This document shows, piece after piece, positions 1 through 5,260 of a DNA stretch of 5,260 nucleotides. The DNA is from an uncultured Rhodospirillaceae bacterium (GTDB lineage: Bacteria > Pseudomonadota > Alphaproteobacteria > Rhodospirillales > UBA2165). Each line of letters starts with the position of its first letter. The first letter of the stretch is position 1. Made by a program: the position numbers and the translations under genes. The notes under the pieces were generated by a model. It did no database searches and was not told the origin of the DNA. It saw nothing but the letters and a program-made list of their open reading frames with translations. Location: positions 1-5,260 of the forward strand of contig CAJXJM010000207.1 in assembly GCA_913054205.1 (NCBI GenBank), written 5' to 3'.

Positions 1-170
1 TTGGGTCCATCATGTGTAACCTGCGCGGCCACAGCCCGAATATCGGCCGGGCCATCTACATCTGGAAAACCCTGCCCGAGATTAATCGCGCCGTGCTCTG
101 TGGCCAGGCCTGACATCACCGCAAAAATCGTCGTGCCGTACTCGCCCAAAATCGTGTTTGTTGGTTTCAA
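1..170 (-). CDS. PLP-dependent class I/II aminotransferase, N-terminal fragment (gene continues past the left edge)
   Basis: Read on the minus strand, 56 codons are visible. The N-terminus contains TIFAVMSGLATEHGAINLGQGFPD followed within a few residues by GP, in which the stretch from INLGQGFPD onward is typical of fold-type I aminotransferases of the methionine/kynurenine/aspartate aminotransferase group (YbdL/KAT-like). These enzymes transfer an amino group to a 2-oxo acid using pyridoxal phosphate in the cytoplasm. The catalytic lysine lies far downstream, outside the window, so substrate cannot be inferred. The start is taken as TTG at 170-168 because GGGAG lies 9 bases upstream and no ATG or GTG is in frame between it and the lipoprotein start region. 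An uncommon start codon is therefore part of the call. The gene diverges from the lipoprotein gene at 268. The family is fairly sure; the specific enzyme is unknown. Confidence 0.85.
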   Translation of the reverse strand, partial: MKPTNTILGEYGTTIFAVMSGLATEHGAINLGQGFPDVDGPADIRAVAAQVTHDGP

Positions 171-179
171 TTCTTTCGT

Positions 180-184
180 CTCCC
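180..184 (-). promoter_or_regulatory. Shine-Dalgarno site deciding the TTG start of the aminotransferase
   Basis: On the minus strand this reads GGGAG, 9 bases before the TTG at 170-168. The reading frame stays open further upstream but offers no ATG or GTG, and the homology-bearing sequence begins a few residues after this TTG, so the site supports it as the start. Confidence 0.6.
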
Positions 185-226
185 AAATTTTTTTTAAGGT
201 GGTAGCACAAAAACCCCCTCTGGTCC

Positions 227-260
227 CTCCATAACACTGGAAACACACAAGGTTATGGAG
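227..260. repeat. Perfect 9-bp inverted repeat in the divergent intergenic region, covering the lipoprotein ribosome binding site
   Basis: CTCCATAAC (227-235) and GTTATGGAG (252-260) are exact reverse complements separated by 16 bases. The right arm contains the GGAG that serves as ribosome binding site for the ATG at 268, 7 bases away. The dyad could be a regulator's operator between two divergent genes, or an RNA hairpin that hides the ribosome binding site. The repeat is seen directly; the function is inferred. Confidence 0.55.
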
Positions 261-267
261 AAAACCG

Positions 268-804
268 ATGGTGAAATTGAGAGAAAACCGCTTTCGCATC
301 TGTCTCGTAGTGGCGGGAATGCTGGCTTTATCAGCCTGCCAGACAACCACTGGCAGCGGAGAACGCAACGTTGAAAAGATGAAACGTGCGATTGAGCAAA
401 CCCTGGTCGGCGACGATTGGAGCGTCGGCGTTGAAATCATCCGACGCAGTCACAAAAATGCTTATGGCGATTTTATGCCGTGGTTGAAAGAGCGCGCTCG
501 CACCTTCCCGCCGGTTTATCTTTACGCCATGGCAGATCGCATGCGCAAAAAAGACAAAGTGGGCACGGTAAAATGGTATGTCGCAGCTCGGGTGCGTCAC
601 ACTTACGATCTTCAGCGATGTACCAATTCCAGAGCCATCCATCGATTACAGCTTTTTGAACAGCGCTTCCATAAATCGGTATTTAAATATGCTGCCAAAA
701 ATCCAGATAGCGCTTACGAAGTCGCGCTCGAAGGGCTGGAATGGGACATCGACAATGCGAGCTCCACTACTCAGGGTCAATCACACTGCCTCCCAGAATA
801 TTAA
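268..804 (+). CDS. Small predicted lipoprotein of unknown function
   Basis: A 178-residue protein with a basic N-terminus, a hydrophobic stretch at about residues 9-23 and a lipobox LSAC with the lipidation cysteine at residue 24. It should be exported, lipidated and membrane-anchored facing the periplasm; residue +2 is Gln, which does not signal inner-membrane retention in the E. coli rule. The mature part is mostly polar and helical-looking, with a recognisable block FPPVYLYAMADR (80-91), KWYVAARVR (102-110) and DLQRC (114-118). It resembles bacterial proteins of unknown role that share a 'PPVYLY..A' and 'FWYYAGQLR'-like pattern; this is from memory and uncertain. Cys118 and Cys174 could form a disulfide. 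ATG 268 is chosen because GGAG lies 7 bases upstream and the signal sequence starts there. The last 64 bases overlap another reading frame that encodes a separate domain, so the final residues after Trp159-Asp160 may be out of frame. Confidence 0.7.
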   Translation: MVKLRENRFRICLVVAGMLALSACQTTTGSGERNVEKMKRAIEQTLVGDDWSVGVEIIRRSHKNAYGDFMPWLKERARTFPPVYLYAMADRMRKKDKVGTVKWYVAARVRHTYDLQRCTNSRAIHRLQLFEQRFHKSVFKYAAKNPDSAYEVALEGLEWDIDNASSTTQGQSHCLPEY

Positions 805-1067
805 AATCATCCGATCTCAAACCAGGCGATATGGTTTCGATCTACAACTTTAACAATGGCGCGCGTTACGACACCTATGTGATCGAAGGCGTGGATGAAA
901 CAACGATTGGAATCAATGGTCCAAGCGCCAGACTTTGCTACAAAGGCGACCGCATCGTTGTCGTGCAATATGTGATGACGGATGAACAAATTGAGTCGAA
1001 GGTCTTGTTCTTCAATCAAGACAATCAACAAGTCGACCAAGAGGCAGTGTTTGAATCCGTATCTTAG
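741..1067 (+). CDS. Small beta-barrel-like domain protein, or frameshifted C-terminal part of the preceding lipoprotein
   Basis: A 108-codon frame, shifted by -1 relative to the lipoprotein and overlapping its last 64 bases. Residues 26-60 (LKPGDMVSIYNF, then ARYDTYVIEGVDETTIGI) have the turn-strand rhythm of small SH3-like barrels: a 'LKPGD' entry, an 'NNG' turn, then alternating hydrophobic strands, with a further strand at DRIVVVQYV. The domain probably begins near ITLPPRI (residue 14), upstream of the internal ATG at 831, so that later start would cut it. ATG 741 has AAGGG five bases upstream, which allows a translationally coupled gene. However, the first dozen residues look unlike a normal N-terminus and there is no signal peptide. 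The alternative is that a single lipoprotein gene carried this domain at its C-terminus and lost frame by a one-base change. No slippery heptamer is evident in the overlap. The domain seems real; the gene model is unsettled. Confidence 0.5.
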   Translation: MGHRQCELHYSGSITLPPRILKSSDLKPGDMVSIYNFNNGARYDTYVIEGVDETTIGINGPSARLCYKGDRIVVVQYVMTDEQIESKVLFFNQDNQQVDQEAVFESVS

Positions 1068-1070
1068 GAC

Positions 1071-1937
1071 TTATTGCTGAGCCAAATACCAATCCAGTAT
1101 TTCGGCGCCGGTCATAAAGACAACGCCTGGTTTCTCTGAGAGTTCTTTGAAGATCTTGCGAAAATATTTGATCCGATGGGGCACGCCGTGGATATAGGGA
1201 TGCACGGCAATGGTCATGATCCGCACATTTTTCTCTCCTTCTTCGTAAAGCGTCTCGAAATAATCCATTGTCCGATCATAAAGCACGGTCGAAACGTGAT
1301 GCTGCGACAACATGATCGGAATATCATTGAGCTCTGTCGTGTAGGGTACCGAATACAGCGGACCTTGAGTGGTGTTTATCGGGCATGGCTGATCGTCCAA
1401 AATCCAATCGGCGGTATATTCGAAACCGGCTTCGACCAAAAGTTCCGGTGTATTTTCAGTTTGGGTCAGCCCCGGCCCCATCCAGCCGCGGGGTTTATAA
1501 CCGCAATAGGCCTGCATCACTTCCATGGTTTTGAAAATCGCTTCGCGCTCATCATCAACGTCATACATTGGCTTTTGAACATAGCTGTGACCCATGAACT
1601 CCCAGCCCGCTTCAAGCGCCGCTTCGGCAACGCGGGGATAGGCTTCAGGTACCGTTGCGTTCATCGAAACTGTCGGCGTGATGTTGAACTCTGCCAAAAC
1701 CTTCATCAGCCGCCACACGCCGATCCGCATGCCATATTCCGACCAGCACCAATTGGGTATATCCGGCACATGTCCGCCTTCACCCGGAGGTGTCAAAATG
1801 CGCCTCGGCAAGGGGAGTTCCGGCGGCCATTCTTCAAGGTTAACCACGGGCCACACAATCACCCGCCCGCCATCCGGCAGGCTCAAAGGTTTACGATCAA
1901 CAATGGCGCTGTAGTCAATACGATCTTTAATTTTCAT
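1071..1937 (-). CDS. Polysaccharide deacetylase superfamily protein, PuuE (allantoinase)-like
   Basis: A complete 288-residue protein. It has the arrangement of the PuuE branch of the NodB/polysaccharide deacetylase fold: VIVWPVVNLEEW (26-37) in place of the usual TFDDG motif, PNWCWSEYGMRIGVWRLM (61-78), a strand TVSMNA (89-94), GWEFMGHSY (111-119), GWMGPGLTQT (151-160), DWILDDQP (177-184), SVPYTTELNDIP (196-207) and HPYIHGVPHRI (246-256). Known PuuE enzymes open the hydantoin ring of allantoin in purine breakdown and are reported not to need metal. Here the canonical first aspartate is replaced, and H117 lacks the usual partner histidine (Q121), consistent with that branch. No purine-catabolism gene is nearby, so another cyclic amide or a true deacetylase substrate is possible. 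There is no signal peptide, so it should act in the cytoplasm. The start ATG (1937-1935) is preceded by AAGGGAAG with about 6 bases spacing. It is convergent with the upstream frame, whose stop is only 3 bases away. Confidence 0.85.
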   Translation of the reverse strand: MKIKDRIDYSAIVDRKPLSLPDGGRVIVWPVVNLEEWPPELPLPRRILTPPGEGGHVPDIPNWCWSEYGMRIGVWRLMKVLAEFNITPTVSMNATVPEAYPRVAEAALEAGWEFMGHSYVQKPMYDVDDEREAIFKTMEVMQAYCGYKPRGWMGPGLTQTENTPELLVEAGFEYTADWILDDQPCPINTTQGPLYSVPYTTELNDIPIMLSQHHVSTVLYDRTMDYFETLYEEGEKNVRIMTIAVHPYIHGVPHRIKYFRKIFKELSEKPGVVFMTGAEILDWYLAQQ

Positions 1938-2135
1938 CGTTATCTTCCCTTCTGTTTGGCTGAAAGCTTAGAGACCCGATTTGTGATTAGCAATCCAAAG
2001 AGTTGTCGCAATGAGATGGTAAAATAAGCAGATGCCTAATAATTGAGCATTCACCATATATCGCAGCTCATAATACGCCGCCAAATCACCATCTAACCTT
2101 TTGAGTTAATAACATTTTTACCGAAAAACAAAAAC
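1938..2135. other. Intergenic region upstream of glnB with repeated CACCAT-type motifs
   Basis: No gene is supported here; the open frames that reach into it are shadows of the deacetylase gene. Two similar 12-mers, ATTCACCATATA (2049-2060) and AATCACCATCTA (2084-2095), are direct repeats 35 bases apart, and the reverse form AGATGGT occurs at 2014-2020. They lie roughly 75 to 110 bases upstream of the start predicted from the sigma-54-type promoter, which is where enhancer-bound activators such as NtrC usually sit. They do not match the canonical NtrC palindrome, so binding is only a possibility. The region must also hold the promoter of the divergent deacetylase gene, which I cannot pinpoint. 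Confidence 0.35.
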
Positions 2136-2152
2136 TGGCATGACTCCTGCGA
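2136..2152 (+). promoter_or_regulatory. Sigma-54 (RpoN) -24/-12 promoter for glnB-glnA
   Basis: TGGCATGACTCCTGCGA fits the RpoN consensus TGGCAYR-N4-YTGCW: GG at 2137-2138 and GC at 2149-2150 have the required spacing. Only the last consensus base departs. Transcription would start near 2162, giving a leader of about 86 bases before glnB. A nitrogen-regulated, NtrC-activated promoter is expected in front of glnB-glnA in proteobacteria, and the location supports the motif. Activator sites are not certain. Confidence 0.75.
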
Positions 2153-2235
2153 TAGAGAATGCTAAGCCGTCTATAAGGGGCGGTTCATTGCGTGGCGAAA
2201 TAACAGCCATTTACTGTGGCAATATTTCAAACTAG

Positions 2236-2586
<351 letters not shown>

Positions 2587-2660
2587 TCCAGATATAATTT
2601 TAAACCGACGACTAAACTCACACTCATATAGAAATTTGACTTTAAGAAAGGAAGATCACC

Positions 2661-4082
2661 ATGTCGTTTGATTGCAAAACTCCAGCAGACGTCGCGAAAG
2701 TCGTCAAGGAGAACGACGTACGCCACATCGATCTGCGTTTCACCGATCCACGGGGAAAATGGCAACATCTTACGCAGTTACCGAGAACCATTGACGAAAG
2801 TGCCTTTACTGATGGTATTTTCTTTGACGGTTCGTCAATTGCTGGTTGGAAAGCCATTAACGAATCCGATATGGCGCTCATTCCTGATCCAACGACCTGC
2901 GTTATGGATCCATTTGCGGCTCAGCCAACGATGATTATAATCTGTGATGTACGAGACCCGGTAACTGGTGAGGACTATTCCCGTGATCCACGCTCCACGG
3001 CAAAACGCGCTGAAGCGCATCTGCAAGCCACCGGCGTTGGCGACACATCCTATTTCGGACCAGAGCCTGAATTTTTTGTTTTTGATGATGTTCGTTCCGA
3101 AGTTTCGATGAACCACACTTTCTATAAAATTGACCACGAAGAAGGACCATACAACTCAGGCGCAGATTTTGCTGAAGGCAATATCGGTCACCGTCCGGGC
3201 ATCAAAGGCGGCTACTTCCCGGTGCCTCCGGTTGATTCAGCGCAAGATTTGCGTTCTGAAATGGTAACGACCTTGGAAGACATGGGCGTAGAGATGGAAA
3301 AACACCATCACGAGGTGGCGCCATCGCAACACGAACTTGGCATCAAATTCGATACCTTGGTAAAAAGTGCTGATAACGTTCAGGCCTATAAATATGTCGT
3401 GCAAATGGTGTCCCACATTTATGGCAAAACGGCGACCTTTATGCCAAAACCGATTATCGGCGATAACGGTACCGGTATGCATGTTCACCAATCCATTTGG
3501 AAAGATGGCAAACCTGCATTTGCCGGTTCTGGATATGCCGATCTTTCCGATGCAGCCCTGCATTATATCGGCGGCATCATTAAACACGCCAAAACGATCA
3601 ATGCGTTCTCCAACCCAACGACAAACAGCTATAAACGTTTGATCCCAGGTTTTGAAGCTCCTGTTCTATTGGCCTATTCAGCTCGCAACCGATCTGCATC
3701 TTGCCGTATCCCGTATTCTGCAAACCCAGCCGGTAAACGTGTTGAAGTCCGTTTTCCAGATGCCACGGCGAATGCGTACCTTGCGTTCTCCGCCATGTTG
3801 ATGGCTGGCCTTGACGGTATCGCCAATAAGATCGATCCAGGCGATGCGATGGATAAAGATCTCTATGATCTGCCCCCAGAAGAAATCGCTGGCGTGCCGA
3901 CTGTTTGTGGCTCGTTACGTGAAGCGCTTCAGTGTCTTTCCGATGACCGCGACTTCTTAAAATCGGGCGATGTCTTCACCGATGACCAGATTGAAGGTTA
4001 CATCGATCTCAAAATAGAAGAAGTATACGCCTTGGAGCACACGACCCATCCAATCGAATTCCAGATGTATTATTCCTCTTAA
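2661..4082 (+). CDS. glnA: Glutamine synthetase type I, adenylylation-regulated
   Basis: A complete 473-residue GlnA, close to the usual 468-470 of the proteobacterial GSI-beta type. It makes glutamine from glutamate, ammonia and ATP in the cytoplasm as a dodecamer. Visible motifs are FDGSSIAGW (55-63), the catalytic-domain strand [10 protein letters not shown] (133-142), EVAPSQHE (218-225), the ATP/glutamate-binding segment [16 protein letters not shown] (263-278), the mobile-loop region [10 protein letters not shown] (318-327), and the adenylylation site [11 protein letters not shown] with Tyr402. The presence of that tyrosine indicates control by GlnE and so indirectly by PII. ATG 2661 is preceded by AAAGGAAG at 7-9 bases spacing. 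A lone TATAAT at 2593-2598 in the glnB-glnA gap has no recognisable -35 partner, so an internal promoter is possible but unproven. The gene ends at a strong intrinsic terminator. Confidence 0.98.
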   Translation: MSFDCKTPADVAKVVKENDVRHIDLRFTDPRGKWQHLTQLPRTIDESAFTDGIFFDGSSIAGWKAINESDMALIPDPTTCVMDPFAAQPTMIIICDVRDPVTGEDYSRDPRSTAKRAEAHLQATGVGDTSYFGPEPEFFVFDDVRSEVSMNHTFYKIDHEEGPYNSGADFAEGNIGHRPGIKGGYFPVPPVDSAQDLRSEMVTTLEDMGVEMEKHHHEVAPSQHELGIKFDTLVKSADNVQAYKYVVQMVSHIYGKTATFMPKPIIGDNGTGMHVHQSIWKDGKPAFAGSGYADLSDAALHYIGGIIKHAKTINAFSNPTTNSYKRLIPGFEAPVLLAYSARNRSASCRIPYSANPAGKRVEVRFPDATANAYLAFSAMLMAGLDGIANKIDPGDAMDKDLYDLPPEEIAGVPTVCGSLREALQCLSDDRDFLKSGDVFTDDQIEGYIDLKIEEVYALEHTTHPIEFQMYYSS

Positions 4083-4106
4083 ATTCTGAGTTAGTGCTTT
4101 TCAAAG

Positions 4107-4135
4107 AGGCCGTCCCGGTTGGGGCGGCCTTTTTT
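4107..4135 (+). terminator. Rho-independent terminator after glnA
   Basis: AGGCCGTCCC (4107-4116) pairs with GGGGCGGCCT (4121-4130) through 10 base pairs, one of them G-U, around a GGTT loop, followed directly by a run of T (4130-4135). The stem is extended by A/T pairs from AAAG upstream. It begins 25 bases after the glnA stop and closes the glnB-glnA unit. Confidence 0.93.
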
Positions 4136-4424
4136 GGTGCGCATTGTTGAGTACTATATTACTGCTTTTTACCAATTTTATCCCCATTTTAAATTGACGT
4201 AATGTCTGTGGCGGAAATCCCTAAAAGCCATATAAGACGTTGTTATTATTAAATTATTTTGCGTTGCGTCGCTGAATGGGAAAATGCTCATTCTTGTTTG
4301 TTGTAATTGGAAATTGCACACCCAAATAATTAGATGAATTAAAAATTGCAACAATTTGAAATATTAAAGAAACATCCAGAAGCAACCAATACGCTTTGGA
4401 TAGCGTCATTCAAAGGACATTAAA
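4136..4424. other. AT-rich intergenic region between glnA and the truncated carbonic anhydrase gene
   Basis: No open frame worth calling is present on either strand. The composition is distinctly more AT-rich than the neighbouring genes, especially 4228-4380. Small imperfect dyads occur (for example ACGCT-TTGGAT-AGCGT at 4391-4406), but none is strong enough to call a terminator or operator. The promoter of the carbonic anhydrase gene should lie here; no confident -35/-10 pair is seen. Confidence 0.5.
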
Positions 4425-4685
4425 ATGAATAAGAAAATTCGAGCAAAACTTTCAATCGGCTTAGGTGCCGCCGCCTTTTTAGCCGCGAGTGCAATTACCA
4501 GCGTCTCCGTGGCAAACGAAGTTAAAGTAGCTGCTACGACGCCGCATGGCGCGCCAGCAAAGCCCGCGCATGGTCCGTCAAAATCATCAGCCAAAAGTCA
4601 CGGTGCTGTGCTTTGGGGATATAGTGGCAAAGGGGGCCCAGAAAAATGGGGCGATCTCACGCCGGCCAATAAAGTCTGTGGTTGA
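4425..4685 (+). pseudogene. Alpha-class carbonic anhydrase, truncated after the N-terminal block
   Basis: This frame gives 86 residues. Residues 1-30 form a Sec signal peptide: basic MNKKIRAK, hydrophobic core to about residue 25, and probable cleavage after VSVA (27-30). A linker rich in Ala, Pro, His and Lys follows, and then WGYSGKGGPEKWGDLTP (64-80), the conserved opening of alpha-carbonic anhydrases (periplasmic zinc enzymes hydrating CO2). KVCG (83-86) matches the position of the first conserved cysteine, after which a TGA ends the frame. An intact enzyme is around 220-250 residues and carries its three zinc-binding histidines much later. None is present here, and no frame of the next 138 bases restores the expected Q-S-P motif. 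The start ATG has AAGGA at 4413-4417, 7 bases upstream. The 5' end thus looks intact and the rest deleted. A short exported peptide might still be made but cannot be a carbonic anhydrase. Confidence 0.75.
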
Positions 4686-4767
4686 TTTCCGGCAAATTGT
4701 CCCAACGGACGTAGGTACCCAACGCAATTGAAAATATGGCAACGATGCCAAGCAATATCCAAAACAT
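4657..4767 (-). pseudogene. Start of a small membrane protein, probably a remnant (possible DUF1499-like N-terminus)
   Basis: On the minus strand, ATG at 4767-4765 opens 36 codons. Residues 1-20 (MFWILLGIVAIFSIALGTYV) form a clear membrane-spanning or signal-anchor segment, followed by YVRWDNLPEINHRLYWPA and a TGA. The pattern of a short hydrophobic start and then YVR with a W/H-containing stretch resembles the beginning of alphaproteobacterial DUF1499 proteins; this is from memory and weak. No Shine-Dalgarno is seen, but the ATG directly follows the stop of an in-frame upstream fragment (TAAATG), as in tightly packed operons. Its last 10 or so codons overlap the carbonic anhydrase fragment on the other strand, so the join between the two broken genes probably lies near 4680-4690. 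It could instead be a genuine 36-residue membrane peptide or chance. Confidence 0.35.
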
Positions 4768-4821
4768 TTAATCAGCGTATCGAATATTCTGGGGGTGCGG
4801 CGTCAATTCTCCGCGAGGTTC
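4768..4821 (-). pseudogene. Possible C-terminal tail of an unidentified protein, cut off by the REPIN-like element
   Basis: The minus strand reads EPRGELTPHPQNIRYAD and then TAA at 4770-4768, immediately before the ATG of the membrane-protein fragment. The composition looks like a natural protein tail. Going upstream, the frame enters the inverted-repeat element at 4824 and meets a stop within its interior without a usual start codon. I do not recognise the family, and 17 codons are too few to exclude chance. Confidence 0.25.
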
Positions 4822-4823
4822 AA

Positions 4824-4948
4824 TAATTAAGGGGACACCATACTTAATTGCATATCAAATTACTCAACTGTTGATAATTAACGAAAACATAAAAACACTT
4901 AACACGAATTCACAACTTTCTTAATTAAGTATGGTGTCCCCTTAATTA
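4824..4948. repeat. REPIN/BIME-like or MITE-like element with perfect 26-bp inverted ends
   Basis: Positions 4824-4849 and 4923-4948 are exact reverse complements (26 of 26), separated by a 73-base AT-rich core without an open frame; the whole is 125 bp. Each arm is itself an interrupted palindrome: AATTAAG (4825-4831) and CTTAATT (4843-4849) flank a GGGACACCATA centre, and the same is mirrored in the other arm. Two small palindromes in inverted orientation with a short core is the layout of REP doublets (REPINs), which are mobilised in trans by RAYT transposases of the IS200/IS605 type. I also recall the GGGGACACCATACTTAATT core as recurring in bacterial DNA near such transposases, but cannot verify it here. 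A non-autonomous MITE is the alternative. No target-site duplication is evident (flanks CAA and AAC). The single-stranded form would fold into a very stable hairpin. Confidence 0.8.
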
Positions 4949-4954
4949 ACGTAT

Positions 4955-5260
4955 TCAACCCTTATCCCGCTCGTCGCGAATTCTTTTAGCTTTGAACTCG
5001 GTCTTCGGCAGTGTGCCAGGTGTTAATACTTCCACACCAACGGTCACCTCGCATCGGGTTTTGATCTCATTGACGATTTGCTCGGAAATGTCATCCGTAT
5101 GTTCAACCCGAGCCGTCATCATATCAACGCCAGCATCGTCGGTCTCGATAAGAATTTCATACTCATCTCCAACGCCTGGCACGGCTCGTACCGCTTGTTC
5201 CAACTGCACCGGATACATCTTAATGCCGCGGAGATTGATCATATCATCTGAACGTCCACC
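4955..5260 (-). CDS. Phenylacetate-CoA ligase family (PaaK-like) protein, C-terminal domain; gene enters from the right edge
   Basis: The last 101 residues of an adenylate-forming enzyme are visible. The frame runs open from the window edge as GGRSDDMINLRGIKMYPVQLE, the hinge motif and first strand of the AMP-binding C-terminal domain in PaaK-type ligases; the ATG inside it at 5242 is not the true start. VPGVGDEYEILIE follows. The tail VEVLTPGTLPKTEFKAKRIRDER corresponds to the conserved 'G-[ST]-[IL]-P-[RK]-[ST]-E-x-K-A' segment with its lysine near the active site. Such enzymes activate an aromatic or related acid as an acyl-AMP and transfer it to CoA in the cytoplasm. The substrate pocket lies in the missing N-terminal domain, so phenylacetate itself cannot be claimed. 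The stop TGA at 4957-4955 is 6 bases from the REPIN-like element, whose hairpin may act as or replace its 3' end. Confidence 0.9.
   Translation of the reverse strand, partial: GGRSDDMINLRGIKMYPVQLEQAVRAVPGVGDEYEILIETDDAGVDMMTARVEHTDDISEQIVNEIKTRCEVTVGVEVLTPGTLPKTEFKAKRIRDERDKG

Noticed and set aside
1..234. Plus-strand 77-codon frame at the left edge
   Set aside because: The minus strand gives a recognisable aminotransferase N-terminus over the same bases; the plus frame has no family features.
1176..2027. Long plus-strand frame opposite the deacetylase gene (283 codons)
   Set aside because: It lies antisense to a protein with clear family motifs, is rich in His, Arg and Pro as shadow frames tend to be, and shows no domain or ribosome binding site.
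2208..2224. Short ACAGCCA...TGGC dyad in the glnB leader as a riboswitch or attenuator
   Set aside because: Only about 4 base pairs; no conserved RNA motif recognised.
2593..2598. TATAAT in the glnB-glnA gap as an internal glnA promoter
   Set aside because: No -35 hexamer or extended -10 accompanies it; in AT-rich spacer a lone match is expected by chance.
4391..4406. ACGCT/AGCGT dyad before the carbonic anhydrase start
   Set aside because: Only 5 base pairs with a 6-base loop; too weak to call an operator or hairpin.
4686..4713. Frame reading SGKLSQRT just after the carbonic anhydrase stop, faintly like the family's SGKxQSP motif
   Set aside because: It reaches a stop after a few codons, lacks the Q-S-P core, and no downstream carbonic anhydrase sequence follows, so a simple frameshift does not explain the truncation.
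4824..4948. CRISPR array
   Set aside because: There are only two repeat units, and they are in inverted, not direct, orientation with a 73-base core.

Overview
The window looks like chromosomal DNA of a Gram-negative proteobacterium, most likely an alphaproteobacterium. The support is a glnB-glnA gene pair behind a sigma-54-type promoter, a GlnB with the uridylylation tyrosine, a glutamine synthetase with the adenylylation tyrosine, a lipoprotein signal, and moderate GC content with AT-rich intergenic DNA. Genus cannot be decided from the sequence.

Left part (1-1070): the minus strand carries the first 56 codons of a class I/II PLP-dependent aminotransferase that leaves the window to the left. 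Divergent from it is a small lipoprotein gene (268-804). Its ribosome binding site lies in one arm of a perfect 9-bp inverted repeat. A second reading frame (741-1067) overlaps its 3' end and encodes a small beta-barrel-like domain. The pair is either two coupled genes or one gene split by a frameshift.

Middle (1071-4135): a complete PuuE-type member of the polysaccharide deacetylase superfamily lies on the minus strand, convergent with the lipoprotein unit and only 3 bases from it. After a 310-base intergenic region with a good -24/-12 promoter come glnB (PII signal protein) and glnA (glutamine synthetase), 74 bases apart and probably one operon. A strong rho-independent terminator closes it. 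PII and GlnA work together in nitrogen assimilation: PII senses 2-oxoglutarate, ATP/ADP and, by uridylylation, glutamine, and it controls both glnA transcription (through NtrB/NtrC) and GlnA adenylylation.

Right part (4136-5260): this is the most rearranged stretch. A secreted alpha-carbonic anhydrase gene begins normally (signal peptide and the conserved N-terminal WGY/GP/WGD block) but stops after 86 codons, before any zinc ligand. The next 138 bases read better on the opposite strand, as the tail of one protein followed by TAAATG and the start of a small membrane protein, so two broken loci seem to be joined head to head. Next is a 125-bp element with perfect 26-bp inverted ends, each itself an interrupted palindrome, which resembles a REPIN/BIME or a short MITE. 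It ends 6 bases from the stop codon of a phenylacetate-CoA ligase-type gene whose C-terminal domain enters from the right edge on the minus strand.

I did not find a clearly new multi-gene system. The strongest unexplained signals are the REPIN-like element, the carbonic anhydrase breakpoint beside it, and the overlapping lipoprotein frames.
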